Below, piece by piece: positions 1 to 7,852 of a DNA stretch of 18,300 nt. The DNA comes from Dunaliella salina. Taxonomy: Eukaryota; Chlorophyta; Chlorophyceae; Chlamydomonadales; Dunaliellaceae. Within the stretch, counting starts at the first letter, position 1. Each line of letters opens with the position of its first letter. A model generated the notes under the pieces. It was not told the origin of the DNA and ran no database searches. It worked only from the letters and a program-made list of their open reading frames with translations. The position numbers and the translations under genes were made by a program. Location: NCBI GenBank assembly GCA_002284615.2, contig MU069475.1, forward strand, positions 18,470-36,769, written 5' to 3'.

Positions 1-19
1 TGTGTGTGTGTGTGTGTGT
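1..19. repeat. (TG)n microsatellite, cut by window edge
   Basis: Nine and a half uninterrupted TG units open the window; the true length is unknown because the edge cuts the tract. Confidence 0.9.
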
Positions 20-389
20 ACGAAAATGTGGGACTTCGCAAATTTTGAAACTTTGTGAAGCTCTTCGCAAAGACTCAATACTCGTAAAAAAATTAATGTA
101 ATTATTTTGGCACTTCGCAATAAAGTGTGCTCGCAATACTTTAGTAGCGGTACGGTAGACACAGGCAGGTGTCTGTGGTGATCATTGGATAGACAACATT
201 GCATGCATCCCGCCCGAGAAAGATTGATGGATTTCTACCATTTCCTTAATTTATGCAGCATCTGCTAGTGAATCACATGATGAAGCACAAGCGATGGCTA
301 CTGCTTGCAGATTTAAGTTTTTTTTCATCATCAGCATTGGCTGCCATGATGGTTTTCTTGCGCTTGATAATGTCATCTGTGTTATAAAT
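20..389. other. AT-rich stretch, no gene seen
   Basis: About 370 bases without a convincing reading frame or splice-bounded exon. The first 130 bases repeat short TTCGCAA-type words (near 34, 65, 115 and 133). The run AATTATTTTGGCACTTCGCA at 105-124 resembles, on the opposite strand, the CCGCAGTGCCAAAA words at both ends of the insertion at 4293-4919, so this may be the edge of a related element. This is inference from short matches only. Confidence 0.4.
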
Positions 390-779
390 CTAGCTTGTCT
401 TCTGGGCGCGGACGCGCTGATGCAGAACTTGTGTTGCTTGTCTTCTGGGCGCGGACGCGCTAATGCAAAACTTGTATCGTTGCTCTCTGAGTTTGGGGTC
501 ACGTGGAATTTTCAGCCTTTCATTGAATTTTTTCCTCTGAAGTTTATTACAAGCTTCCACACTAGGAGACCCCAAGCAAATCTTTTGTAGTGTTGGCAGC
601 AATTTTTTCCCATGCTTACTGAGGGGTTTTGATGGAGGAAATGCACCATTATCCTTCTTTTCCCTGGTTGACATAAGGAGTATTTTCATCCCCCTTAAGG
701 TACTTGTACTGCCTCCGCAGTTTTTCTTTTCTTTATTATTATCCACAAATAGTAACAAGGAAAGGAGGCCTCCATCCAA
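390..779 (-). CDS. Doubtful open frame, unrecognised
   Basis: An open frame of 129 codons on the minus strand, rich in Lys/Arg (for example KKLLPTLQKICLGSPS in the middle). No known domain or family is recognised. It crosses the 43-bp tandem duplication, whose two units it reads in different frames. It could be an exon or part of an element tail, but chance is as likely. It is listed because it is the only long frame in the first kilobase with a protein-like composition. Confidence 0.12.
   Translation of the reverse strand: MDGGLLSLLLFVDNNKEKKNCGGSTSTLRGMKILLMSTREKKDNGAFPPSKPLSKHGKKLLPTLQKICLGSPSVEACNKLQRKKFNERLKIPRDPKLREQRYKFCISASAPRRQATQVLHQRVRAQKTS
393..476. repeat. Tandem duplication, 43-bp period
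   Basis: Two adjacent copies begin with GCTTGTCTTCTGGGCGCGGA, at 393 and at 436. They differ at only a few bases towards the end, so the duplication is fairly recent. The period is not a multiple of three, which argues against the overlapping frames being coding. Confidence 0.85.
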
Positions 780-803
780 AACGACTGACTGCTAGCCTGT
801 CCT

Positions 804-880
804 GCTTTATGTTATGTTATGTCTAAACATTGACCTTCAGTAAGGCTTTATGTTATGTCTAAACATTGACCTTCAGTAAG
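804..880. repeat. Tandem duplication, 36-41 bp unit
   Basis: The unit starting GCTTTATGTTATG and ending CTTCAGTAAG occurs at 804-844 and 845-880. The first copy carries one extra 5-bp TTATG step, a sign of slippage. Confidence 0.85.
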
Positions 881-1228
881 GCTGGACATGCTCGGCCACA
901 AACGAGGGAGATTGTGAAGCAAGTGGATTTCTGCATTTTTTGTGCAAAATAATCTAAGGTACCTTACTTGGCACTCCTGCATTAAAATAGTGGGGAAGGG
1001 GCGCAGCGAGTGAGCCAGGGGCATTTTTGGAGGCATTTTAGGCCATTTTTGGCCATTTCCAGGTGATAGGGTGCCAAAAAGCGTGCTCTGACCCAAAGGT
1101 GCTCTATATTTTGGCTCTCAAGTGGGTTTTGGGTCAACCTGACCCAGCGGTGTAGAAAAGGGGTGACAAAATTTAATCCCAAGCACTCATTGCGTGAGTG
1201 CCTGAAAGTGGTGCAAAAATGGAGACCA
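881..1228. other. Non-coding stretch, no gene seen
   Basis: No credible exon or RNA gene. There are small internal echoes (GGCCATTT repeated near 1042-1057, CTGACCCA twice near 1089 and 1139) and a 7-bp-arm hairpin near 1182-1200. This is probably the DNA into which the LINE 3' end at 1229 inserted. Confidence 0.4.
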
Positions 1229-1425
1229 GGTAACAAGGGTTACAAGGGGTGGCCTGCAGCCTGAGACTCTGGCTGATCGGCTGCTGGTGAAAAAATCTGA
1301 GTCACCATCAAACATTGAAACCAACGCTAGCAAAAATCTCAAAATTGTTTACAAGTCTTGATTTAGAAAAGCATTGATCTCAGGATCAAAAACGTGGTAG
1401 CTCACCAAGAAAGAAAAGAAAAGAA
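1229..1425 (-). mobile_element. LINE 3' end fragment (last codons and tail)
   Basis: About 160 bases match 6345-6510 closely, including the 20-base run CTGGCTGATCGGCTGCTGGT. In the 6.3 kb copy this stretch directly follows sequence coding for the end of a LINE ORF2, so it is the family's 3' terminus. Read on the minus strand it finishes in CCTTGTAACCCTTGTTACC, a degenerate form of the 9-bp tail repeat that is perfect at 6337-6367. Short tandem 3' tails in place of poly(A) are known from several LINE clades. The copy is severely 5' truncated. A purine-rich run (GAAAGAAAAGAAAAG) lies at its inner edge. Confidence 0.65.
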
Positions 1426-1454
1426 AAAGGAGAGACTATGCAGTCCACTTTGGC

Positions 1455-1476
1455 CCCGTGCATTAAGGTTAGGTCA
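1455..1476. repeat. Left copy of 22-bp direct repeat flanking a LINE fragment
   Basis: The left repeat begins CCCGTGCATTAAGG and ends AGGTCA. It matches 2855-2876 at 20 of 22 positions and lies exactly 1400 bp from it. The two bracket the LINE fragment between them and look like a target-site duplication. The TGA that ends the LINE frame (1474-1476 on the minus strand) lies inside this repeat rather than in the element. Confidence 0.7.
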
Positions 1477-2854
1477 GGTTATAATGTCTTGGGGACCTTC
1501 AGCCAAGTCGTTCGGCCAATCAGTCTGTGACTGGTCTACGCCAGCCGTAAACAAATCTATAAGCTCAGAAATACAATGAGGAAGTTTGTTGTTCTGCTGG
1601 GAAAGAAAATCAGAAACCATAGGAATGCTGACCTGTTGCACACAAGCTTCAGCTTGGGAGAAATGATCAATCCATTGAAACAGCTCAATGTACCTACGCC
1701 AAATCTGGCCCGCCTCAGGACATGAACACTTGAGAAGCACAAGAACTTCATCTTGATCCTCATGCAAGCTGCATCTATCACAAATAGGAGAAATCTGTTC
1801 ACGGGACCAAATCGCACAGTCCACACGCAAGGTGTAAGCACGTAATCTGAAACGGCTGACATTACGCAATACATGTCTTGACAGGTTCAGGTACATGTGA
1901 TGAGGGGTTCCCACAGAGGCACGCACACTTGAAGGAAAAGGCACACCATAGAAAGCCTTGTAAATGGCCACAGAGTCGCGAGGCATTGGCAAGTGCGGAG
2001 CATGATCGTCATCAGTGTTCCAGACCTTACGCAATCGCAACCTCAAATCATCAGCAAATTCTTGCAGCCTAATAGGATCACCAGCTTGGAATGCTCACAC
2101 ATACTCATCACACTTGCTCAACCCTTGAAAACCATCAAGCACTTGCGCAGTCCAGCAGTTTGGCGCTCTGGGGTGTATTTGATAGTCAGCCTGAATCACC
2201 TTGCGGAGAGTGATGCTGTTGCTGCTCAGCGTGCTGTTATACACCTTTACCACGCCTCTAAACCAATTGAATTGCAGAGGCTGATGTCCACACTCTCGCA
2301 GAACTGCCCAGTTGGAAGTGGAGCGCTTCACCCCTAGAATGCGCTTCAAAAACCCCAAGTGCCTGACCTGCAGATCACTTTTAAACACTGAATCCTGTTG
2401 CAAAAAACCAGTAGCCCAGACCTGGCTGCCATACATAGCTGCCAGAACCAAGTAGGTCTTCCCAAGCCAGAGGGCGGCCCTCAGACTACTATCCAACTCA
2501 TAATCAAGCACAAATTGGAAAATGCGACCAGAAGCAGCCATGACAGCACCAGCAACATGCTCAGAGGACTTCTCCATATTCAGCATCTTGTGAAAAACCA
2601 TACCTAGATACTTGAAGCTCTCCTTACATTGCAGCGCAGCTCCACCCACTCTAAATGTGGGCAGCCTAGGTCCCTGGGAGTTAAGGTGAACCACCTCTGA
2701 TTTGCTGGCATTAATGATGAGGTGCTTCTTTTGAACATATAAATGCAACCGATTCAGCATTCGCTGCATATCGTCCTCAGAATTACTCAGCAAGGTCAGG
2801 TCATCGGCAAAGAGCAAGTGCGACACATGGAAATTCTCTGTCCCTGTCACTGCA
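1477..2854 (-). pseudogene. LINE ORF2 fragment: reverse transcriptase C-terminal half plus zinc-knuckle tail
   Basis: One minus-strand frame runs from 2850 to 1474 with a single internal TGA at 2095-2097; the 16 codons between that stop and the next open stretch stay in frame. It starts in the RT palm with HLLFADDLTLL (the FADD box, 2800-2811), then INASKSEVVHL (motif D region) and FKYLGMVF (motif E). The thumb and connection regions follow (AAMYGSQVWATGFL, LGFLKRILGVKRS, RECGHQPLQFNWF). The tail has a Cys/His cluster (CDRCSLHEDQDEVLVLLKC) as in the zf-RVT domain of plant-type L1 ORF2. The fingers and motifs A and B are absent, as are the endonuclease and 3' UTR. It is close to the copy at 3385-5800 but belongs to a different subfamily. 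It is dead by truncation and nonsense. Confidence 0.85.
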
Positions 2855-2876
2855 CCCGTGCATTAAGGAAAGGTCA
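2855..2876. repeat. Right copy of 22-bp direct repeat
   Basis: Partner of 1455-1476, with two mismatches (GGAAAGG against GGTTAGG). The 5' truncation point of the LINE fragment lies directly next to it. Confidence 0.7.
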
Positions 2877-3384
2877 CCTGTCCTGAAAGGCGGGGCCCCA
2901 CCATACAGACCAAAAGGAAGAGGTGGCACAGAAGGCTACTCCAGCAAGTTGGCCAACACCATGGGACCTACAACACTACTGTTGGCAGGCCCTGTCCAGC
3001 AAGCTCCAGACCCACCCCTAAGCCTTAGAGCAAGCTATCCAACATCTCAGCATGGGTCCCCCACTTGCAAAGGGGCCAGCCAGGCGACGGGAGGTGAGCA
3101 CGCACTTATGCAGACCCAGGCTGAGACACTCCTCCTCTAGAGACCTTCTCCACCGCGCCGACCTCCGGGACCCTTCTCCTGCGCCAATGTCCTCCACCTG
3201 GCACTCACGCGTGCACCTCGCCTGCGCTGCGAGCCAGCTCCAGAGGCCTCAGCATGAAGCTGCTGTTACTCCGCTGCCAATGTGTGAGGTCTTTGCCGCT
3301 CCCGAGCATGTCCGGGCGTGTGCCACATCAGCCACACGATCGCGTTTCCAGGGGACACCGCGCGGAGATGCCTCACAAGTCCCA
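2877..3384. other. GC-rich stretch, no gene recognised
   Basis: Clearly richer in C and G than its surroundings, with CpG-containing words (GCGCCGACCTCCGGGAC near 3155, CACGCGTGCACC near 3207). Several frames are open on both strands, but none gives a domain or convincing splice borders. It lies where the 3' end of the LINE copy at 3385-5800 should continue, so it is foreign to that element. A weakly conserved host exon or another insertion is possible. Confidence 0.35.
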
Positions 3385-4290
3385 CCAAGAAAGGAATGAA
3401 GTCAGTGTTTGGAAGCTGGGCAAAAGTTTGAAAAGACCAACACAGTTCGAAAAGACTAGCAAATAAGTTGTATTTTCTGCGCAGCTCCAGGCAATTGCGA
3501 TGGAAGAGAACATGTTTCTCGTCCTGGACTTCAGCACACTCATACGTGTCACAAATGTTTGAAGCACCCAGCCAATTACAGGATTCGACCTTCAAGCAGC
3601 GGGCACGAAACCTACTCACATTCCTTATGACTCCTTTATCCAGATCTTTAAATAATCATGTTGGGATACAAAAGGGTGTGCGCGCTGTTTGATTTAAAGG
3701 CCTTCCGCACCAATGATGGTAAGTCACTGCTTTCCTGTTCACTCCTCGGGGACTTTAAGCATCCGCTTCCCTCCATACCTTTTGCTGCCTGTACCTCAAA
3801 CCCCCTAAAAAATCCAGCATGGGGATCTTAAAAGCACTCAGCGTCTTCTGCTTAAACATGTCCTTATGGCGCATGCCATTAAAGGCTGTAGACACTTGTG
3901 CAGACCAACCAGACTCTTCCCTAATAGCCAAGCGTAAATCCGCTTTCAGCATTCTTCGTAATGTCTCACTGTTTGAATCAAGCATACTGTTGAAAAACTT
4001 AACAGTGGCCCTAAACCAATAAAATTGTAGAGGCTCCTGACCACACTCTCTCGATACTGGCCAGTTTGTGGCAGAACTCTCCACTCCTAGAAAACGCCTT
4101 CATGAACATAATTGCCTTTTCTGCAACTGGCTTTTGGACTCACTGCCTTCTAGATATCCAGTTCCCCACACTTGGCACGCATACATCCAGCCGGAATACC
4201 ATACACCTTAGAGAGCCAAATCAGAGCGTGTGGCTTATTCCTCAGACCATGTCATGCACAAACTTCTTACCATACTCACACGCACTCAAT
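3385..4290 (-). pseudogene. LINE RT thumb, connection and zinc-knuckle region
   Basis: From 5' to 3' on the minus strand: MYACQVWGTGYLEGSESKSQ (near 4170), a TGA, FLGVESSATNWPVSREC and PLQFYWFRATVKFFNSML (4084-3980), QQKVWREADA (about 3770), then RNVSRFRARCLKVES and a Cys-rich ICDTYECAEVQDEKHV (about 3620-3530). Each block has a counterpart at the same place in the 1477-2854 copy. At least three frame changes and several stops separate them. The block around 3740-3620 is only faintly recognisable (VRKAF then YPNM). Confidence 0.75.
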
Positions 4291-4344
4291 CCGCACCCTT
4301 TAATTAGTTTTTCACGTCCGCATCACTTTCGCACCCCACACAGA

Positions 4345-4386
4345 AATTATTATTTTCATGTCCGCACGTTTCCGCAGTGCCAAAAG
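4345..4386. repeat. Left copy of element-end word (partner near 4840-4884)
   Basis: AATTATTATTTTCATGTCCG followed by the CCGCAGTGCCAAAA word. The partner at 4840-4884 has the same order with a slightly different spacer and the same orientation. Direct, not inverted, repetition argues against simple terminal inverted repeats. Confidence 0.5.
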
Positions 4387-4431
4387 GGCCTCAGCCCACA
4401 GAATAACTTGTCTCACGCTCCTTGCGCTTGT

Positions 4432-4791
4432 TCACCTTGGGCTGCAGGCCTCCCTCGCTGCTGCTGCTGCTGCTGGCACGCAGTTGGGCCTGACCCTTGC
4501 GTGGCCTGCCGCCACGCAGCCACGCAGCGCAGCCACGCAGCGCCGCCTCGCAGTGCAGCCACGCTTGCGCTTGCGCTTTGCTTCCTCTTGTGCGCGCTTC
4601 TCCCTGTCATCGCGCTGCTTCTGAATGGTTTCATCATGCTTTTGCTTCTGCTGCTTTGCCGTCTCCTCCTTGACCTTTAAATCCTCTGGCTCCTTCTTCA
4701 AGAAGCTGTGGAAGGTCAGCTGGAAGTCCTGGCGAGGAGGGGGAGGAGGGCGCTTCTGCTGCTGCTGCTCACCACCTTGCTCGCTCATCAC
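4432..4791 (-). CDS. Basic coiled-coil-like protein fragment inside the insertion, unrecognised
   Basis: The frame starts at ATG 4791 (a second ATG is adjacent) after an AT-rich leader. Residues 1-20 are Gln/Pro-rich (SEQGGEQQQQKRPPPPP). Residues 21-45 are mixed (DFQLTFHSFLKKEPEDLKVK). Residues 46-76 are a highly charged probable helix (KQQKQKHDETIQKQRDDREK, then AQEEAKRKRKR). After about residue 77 the frame enters GCAGCCACGC-type repeats and reads Ala/Arg/Cys low complexity, probably not real protein. No family is recognised. It may be a first exon captured with its upstream region, or the start of a transposon ORF. Confidence 0.35.
   Translation of the reverse strand: MMSEQGGEQQQQKRPPPPPRQDFQLTFHSFLKKEPEDLKVKEETAKQQKQKHDETIQKQRDDREKRAQEEAKRKRKRGCTARRRCVAALRGCVAAGHARVRPNCVPAAAAAAREACSPR
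4440..4580. repeat. GCTGCTGCTG and GCAGCCACGC low-complexity tract
   Basis: A short GCT run (4458-4473) is followed by repeated CGCAGCCACGCAGC words (4511-4565) that read as Ala/Cys/Arg in most frames. It makes spurious open frames on both strands. Confidence 0.6.
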
Positions 4792-4920
4792 GTAAAATAA
4801 CTAACTTTCACCTATCCGCACACATCCGCAGCGCCTCAAGTAATTATTTTTTCGCCAATTGCAATTTGTCCGCAGTGCCCAAAAAGAGGTATTTTTGCGG
4901 AATGATATAAATTTTCTACG

Positions 4921-5157
4921 CTAATCCTTTGTTGGGCCGCACAGCAAATTCCAGGAAGACACCTTCAAATTCATGTGCTTGTCAACAAGCATACCGAGGT
5001 ATTTAAAGTGCTCTTTTTCAGGTAGAGCCACATCTCCATACATGAAGGTAGGCAAGGAAGAACAAGGCCTACTATCTAAGTGTACGACCTCTGACTTGGA
5101 CGTGTTGTCAGTCAGCCCTTTTTTCGCTGCATATGTCCTTAACCTATTTAACATAAG

Positions 5158-5158
<1 letters not shown>
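4921..5158 (-). pseudogene. LINE RT motifs D and E
   Basis: The minus-strand frame begins MLNRLRTYAAKKGLTDN, then SKSEVVHLDS and HFKYLGMLVDKHMNLKVSS. It is collinear with MLNRLHLYVQKK, SKSEVVHLNS and FKYLGMVFHK in the 1477-2854 copy. It is entered directly from the TA tract and ends at the insertion border at 4920. Its frame differs from that of the 5' RT part at 5235-5737. Confidence 0.8.

Positions 5159-5230
<72 letters not shown>
5159..5230. repeat. (TA)36 microsatellite replacing the RT catalytic box
   Basis: Seventy-two bases of pure TA. On the minus strand the frame before it ends GVNCVPY (counterpart of NFHVSH) and the one after it starts MLNRL. In the sister copy 19 codons, including FADD, lie between those points. 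Here they are gone, replaced by the repeat. Confidence 0.9.
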
Positions 5231-5235
<5 letters not shown>

Positions 5236-5800
5236 CACAATTTACTCCATCTCCTATCAAGGCACCTTTTATCCCTTCACTGATGTGTCTGCCCATGTCA
5301 TTGATGTACAGAGGAAACAAGAGAGGGGACAGAGGACAACCTTGTTTAACTCCATTTGTAGGATGCACACGTGCCCTTTTGTCCCCATCCATCAAAATAT
5401 ATTCGTAATCCTGGTACATCTCTTTAATCGCGTGTAGAAGTAGTGCAGGCATGGCAATGCGCTGCAGATGGTCCCTAAGTTGCAAGCGAGGTACGGTATC
5501 GCAGGCCTGAGAGAAGTCTATGAAGGCAACGTGCAGTCTAGGTGATTGCTGTGGTTTGAGCTTTTTTGCAGCATGCTTCAGGTGCCTCAAAATAAAAAGG
5601 GGATGCATCGTGCTCCTACCTGGGTAGAACCCAAACCGTGTATCAGGGACCTTTCGGCTCTGAACACACCAATCTGTCACCATGTCTTTCAACACATTTG
5701 CGTAAATGCGGTAAAAAATTCCACTCACAGGGATCATTCTGTAATTCCAGAGGGGGGCGACAGAGGCCTGGAAAGAGGGTACTTTTCAAATGTTCCTAGA
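5231..5800 (-). pseudogene. LINE RT fingers and palm motifs A-B
   Basis: The minus-strand frame from 5737 reads MIPVSGIFYRIYANVLKDM (RT motif 1 region), RFGFYPGRSTMHPLF (motif 2 region), LHVAFIDFSQACDTVPR (motif A, with its Asp) and VHPTNGVKQGCPLSPLLF (motif B). This is standard L1-type order and spacing. Upstream, to about 5800, faint sequence reads VAPLWNYR, the counterpart of the NYRPI box. Motif C is destroyed by the TA tract, so the protein could not polymerise. Confidence 0.85.
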
Positions 5801-5812
5801 GTATGTACATCC

Positions 5813-5880
5813 CAACTGGCACTTTTCAAGACTACTACCCAGATGTATCCGTAGCACCTTAGCTTAAAAAGTGCCAGTTG
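5813..5880. repeat. Inverted repeat, 18-bp arms, at the LINE-LINE junction
   Basis: CAACTGGCACTTTTCAAG (5813-5830) and CTTAAAAAGTGCCAGTTG (5863-5880) are inverse complements at 17 of 18 positions, with a 32-base loop. Weaker similarity continues outward (GGGATGTACAT against TGGTGCACCT). The repeat lies between the 5' edge of the minus-strand LINE and the 5' edge of the plus-strand LINE. Confidence 0.75.
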
Positions 5881-5904
5881 TGGTGCACCTGCCTAATGGA
5901 CCGC

Positions 5905-5960
5905 GGCGTAAACCCTAATTTTCACCATCAAAAACTCCATATCTGACCACCCACTGCACC
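5905..5960 (+). pseudogene. Remnant of APE-type endonuclease C-terminus
   Basis: One frame reads LIFTIKNSISDHPLHQR. The SDH triad with a preceding Asn/Ser is the C-terminal signature of the exonuclease-endonuclease-phosphatase (APE) domain of LINEs, where His is catalytic. A frameshift near 5955 then leads into the linker frame starting 5965. The rest of the endonuclease is absent. The evidence is only a dozen residues, supported by correct placement just ahead of an RT. Confidence 0.4.
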
Positions 5961-5964
5961 AAAG

Positions 5965-6330
5965 ATGATTTTTGTAATCAACAAGATAGACTCTGACTAC
6001 AGCGCCCAGTGCCACATCAGAGCACGAAGGCGCCAACAGAAAAAAATTGCAAAACACCTTGCTCTTGCCAATAAGGAAATATTCAATGGCAAAAACACTG
6101 CCCCTCCCCAAGCCCAAGTACGAAGAGGCAAAGTAAAACCAGGCCCGTGCAAAATAGCTGGCATTGTGGAAAAGTTTTACACTGACAGCATGGCAGCCCC
6201 CAGCATTAAAACTGGGGCTTACCTTCCATCTGAACCCCAAGCCAGGCGTAACTACCCCTGGATGGACTGGCAGTGCGAGGACCACTTCCTCCTTGAAACT
6301 CCCATCACTAGGGCTGAGAATGATACCCGG
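5965..6330 (+). pseudogene. LINE linker between endonuclease and RT
   Basis: The frame encodes a basic helix-rich stretch (HIRARRRQQKKIAKHLALAN), then VEKFYTDSMAAPSIKTGAYL and RNYPWMDWQCEDHFLLETPI. A segment of this style, with a VxxFYTxL-like box and the NYPW-like block, usually precedes the RT fingers in LINE ORF2. The frame is interrupted at RAENDTRKK by the nested LINE copy and resumes at 6671 in LHNSILDSC, so the two halves were once joined. Confidence 0.65.
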
Positions 6331-6660
6331 AAAAAAAGGGGTTACAAGGGTTACAAGGGTTACAAGGAGTTGGCCTACAGCCCGAGAATCTGGCTGATCG
6401 GCTGCTGGTGAAACATTCTCAACCAGCATCAAAAATTGAAACCAATTCCGACAAAAATTTCGAAAACCTGCACGAGTCTTGATTCAGAAAAGCATGGACT
6501 TCAAGATCAGTTAAACAATGGAACCTCTCCAAAAAGGGAATAAAGTCAGTGTTTGGGAGCTGGGCAAAAATGTGAAATGGTCTGAAGAGATCAATAAACA
6601 GGTCCTTATATTTTCTCCGCAGCTCACAGACTTCAAAGTGCTTGCATTAGAAAAGAGTGT
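6331..6660 (-). mobile_element. Nested 5'-truncated LINE copy with target-site duplication and 9-bp tail repeats
   Basis: The minus strand codes for the last part of the L1-type family: FAQLPNTDFIPFL, as in the 3.4-3.6 kb copy, then HAFLNQDSCRFSKFLSELV, then stop and 3' UTR. It ends in three perfect CCTTGTAAC units followed by C4 and T7. The flanks are GGAAAAAAAGG (6329-6339) and GAAAAAAAAGG (6661-6671), consistent with a short A-rich target duplication that partly overlaps the tail. Removing the insert rejoins the host LINE frame. It is therefore younger than the plus-strand LINE. Confidence 0.8.
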
Positions 6661-6670
6661 GAAAAAAAAG

Positions 6671-7823
6671 GAAGCGGCTCCACAATTCCATCCTTGACAG
6701 CTGCTCCTTCCAGGAATGTATCCAATCCCTCACAAATAATAAAACCCCAGGACCTGATGGCATAGCAAATGAGCTACTCAAACACCTACCATATGAATAC
6801 AAGGAATCTATCCACAAACTCTGTATCATTATGTGGGCAACCGGAATCACCCCCAAAGCTTGGAAAAAGAGTGATACCGCTCTTATCTTCAAAGATTAAG
6901 GCCCTGAAACGGGCATCACATCCTACCGACCAATTGGCCTGGCCTACACCCTCTATGAATTGTGGGCATGCCTAATTACGACCACCCTCTATGAATATGC
7001 AGAGAGTCACTCCCTCCTCAGCTCTATGCAAGCGGGTTTCCGGAAATACACAGACACCATACACCAACTTCAAAACCTAATCATGACCCTTGAAGATTCC
7101 AGACTTTTTAATAAAGATGTATATGCTCTTATTGTAGATTCTGCCTCTGCCTTCAACACAACAGACCATGACAAGCTGCCCTGGATCATGTATGACCTCG
7201 GCTTCCTCACAGATGCCATTGACACAGTCAAGAATTTATACCAAGAGGCCCACACCAGAGTCCGTCTAGCTACTGGTCAGTGTTCCAAAGACATTCCTAT
7301 AGAAAGGGGGACCATTCAAGGGGACACCCTCTCCCCCTTCCTCTTTCTCATATACATAGAGCCCCTGCTGCGCTGGCTCCATGCTGGCGGGCGTGGCTAT
7401 GAATATGAATGCCTCAACAAAAACCCACAGACTGTGGAACAGAAAACCCAAAACAAAATCAGCAGTGGGGCATGTGCAGATGACCTCATCTGCCTCACTG
7501 GCATGTATGCCAATCTTTGTATTCAAGCCAAGAAATCAAGCCTCTATGCTGATTGGGCCCATCTCATCATCTCTGGTTCAAAAACAAAGGTGACATGCAA
7601 CCTTCTTAGCCAACAAACAACCCAAATGAGGGGCAACAAGTCCATTGCAGATTTTGCTCGACGTCGACTTAAAGATAAAATACTGGTCCAGGGCAAGCCG
7701 GCCCAATTCAATTGCCCCGGGGATCCATTTACTTACCTTGGTGTTGAAGTCACCATGACATTAGACTGGAAACCCCAGCTTAACAAAATGGGGGGAAGCT
7801 CGCCAAAAAGCTGGCAAACCTGA
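6671..7823 (+). pseudogene. Reverse transcriptase domain with CADD in place of YADD
   Basis: It opens with IQSLTNNKTPGPDGIANELL (fingers; the KTPGPDG box is typical of LINE RTs). KAWKKSDTALIFKD, an in-frame TAA near 6898, and SYRPIGLAYTLYELW follow. Then come MQAGFRKYTDTIHQL, ALIVDSASAFNTTDHDKL (motif A, catalytic Asp kept, FDT changed to FNT) and GTIQGDTLSPFLFLIYIEPL (motif B). Motif C is SGACADDLICLTG at 7464-7502, with CADD at 7473-7484. One A-to-G change would turn Tyr into this Cys. TYLGVEVT near 7732 is motif E-like. A frameshift around 7805-7850 moves reading to the next block. Confidence 0.9.
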
Positions 7824-7852
7824 CATGCTCTTTTGCCACACCCAAGCAAACA

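Larger units (their letters stand above)
4293..4919. mobile_element. 0.63 kb insertion within the LINE, type unknown
   Basis: LINE coding sequence stops at about 4292 on one side and 4920 on the other, at neighbouring residues of the aligned copy, so 4293-4919 was inserted. Possible imperfect 8-bp flanking repeats are CTCAATCC (4285-4292) and GCTAATCC (4920-4927). Both inner ends are AT-rich and carry related words on the same strand, AATTATTATTTT..CCGCAGTGCCAAAA (4345-4386) and TAATTATTTTTT..CCGCAGTGCCCAAAA (4840-4884). No terminal inverted repeat or transposase is seen. It carries one Lys/Glu/Gln-rich frame (4432-4791). A DNA transposon derivative or a captured host segment would both fit. 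Confidence 0.5.
3385..5800 (-). mobile_element. Truncated LINE copy, interrupted by an insertion and a TA expansion
   Basis: On the minus strand, fragments line up in order with the 1477-2854 copy and extend further 5'. The order is RT fingers to motif B (5737-5235), a TA tract, motifs D/E (5154-4925), an insertion (4919-4293), thumb (about 4290-3755), and Cys/His tail to FAQLPNTDFIPFL (about 3740-3385). There are several frame changes and stops. Beyond 3385 the family's usual C-terminus and tail are missing, and beyond about 5800 the endonuclease part is missing, so both ends are truncated. Confidence 0.8.

Noticed and set aside
157..174. Hairpin AGACAC-AGGCAG-GTGTCT
   Set aside because: Six-base arms are expected by chance at this length and nothing nearby gives it a role.
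2092..2100. Programmed readthrough of the TGA in the LINE fragment at 2095-2097
   Set aside because: The element is truncated and its sister copies have other stops at other places, so decay is the simpler explanation.
4066..4680. A 204-codon plus-strand frame
   Set aside because: It lies antisense to LINE thumb sequence and crosses the insertion border and the GCTGCTGCTG tract; composition is low complexity and no domain is seen.
4973..5437. Frames with long Tyr-Ile runs on both strands
   Set aside because: They are only the (TA)36 tract read as codons, not a protein.
5893..6432. A 179-codon minus-strand frame
   Set aside because: It is antisense to the LINE linker, and its N-terminal part is the nested LINE's 3' tail read through.
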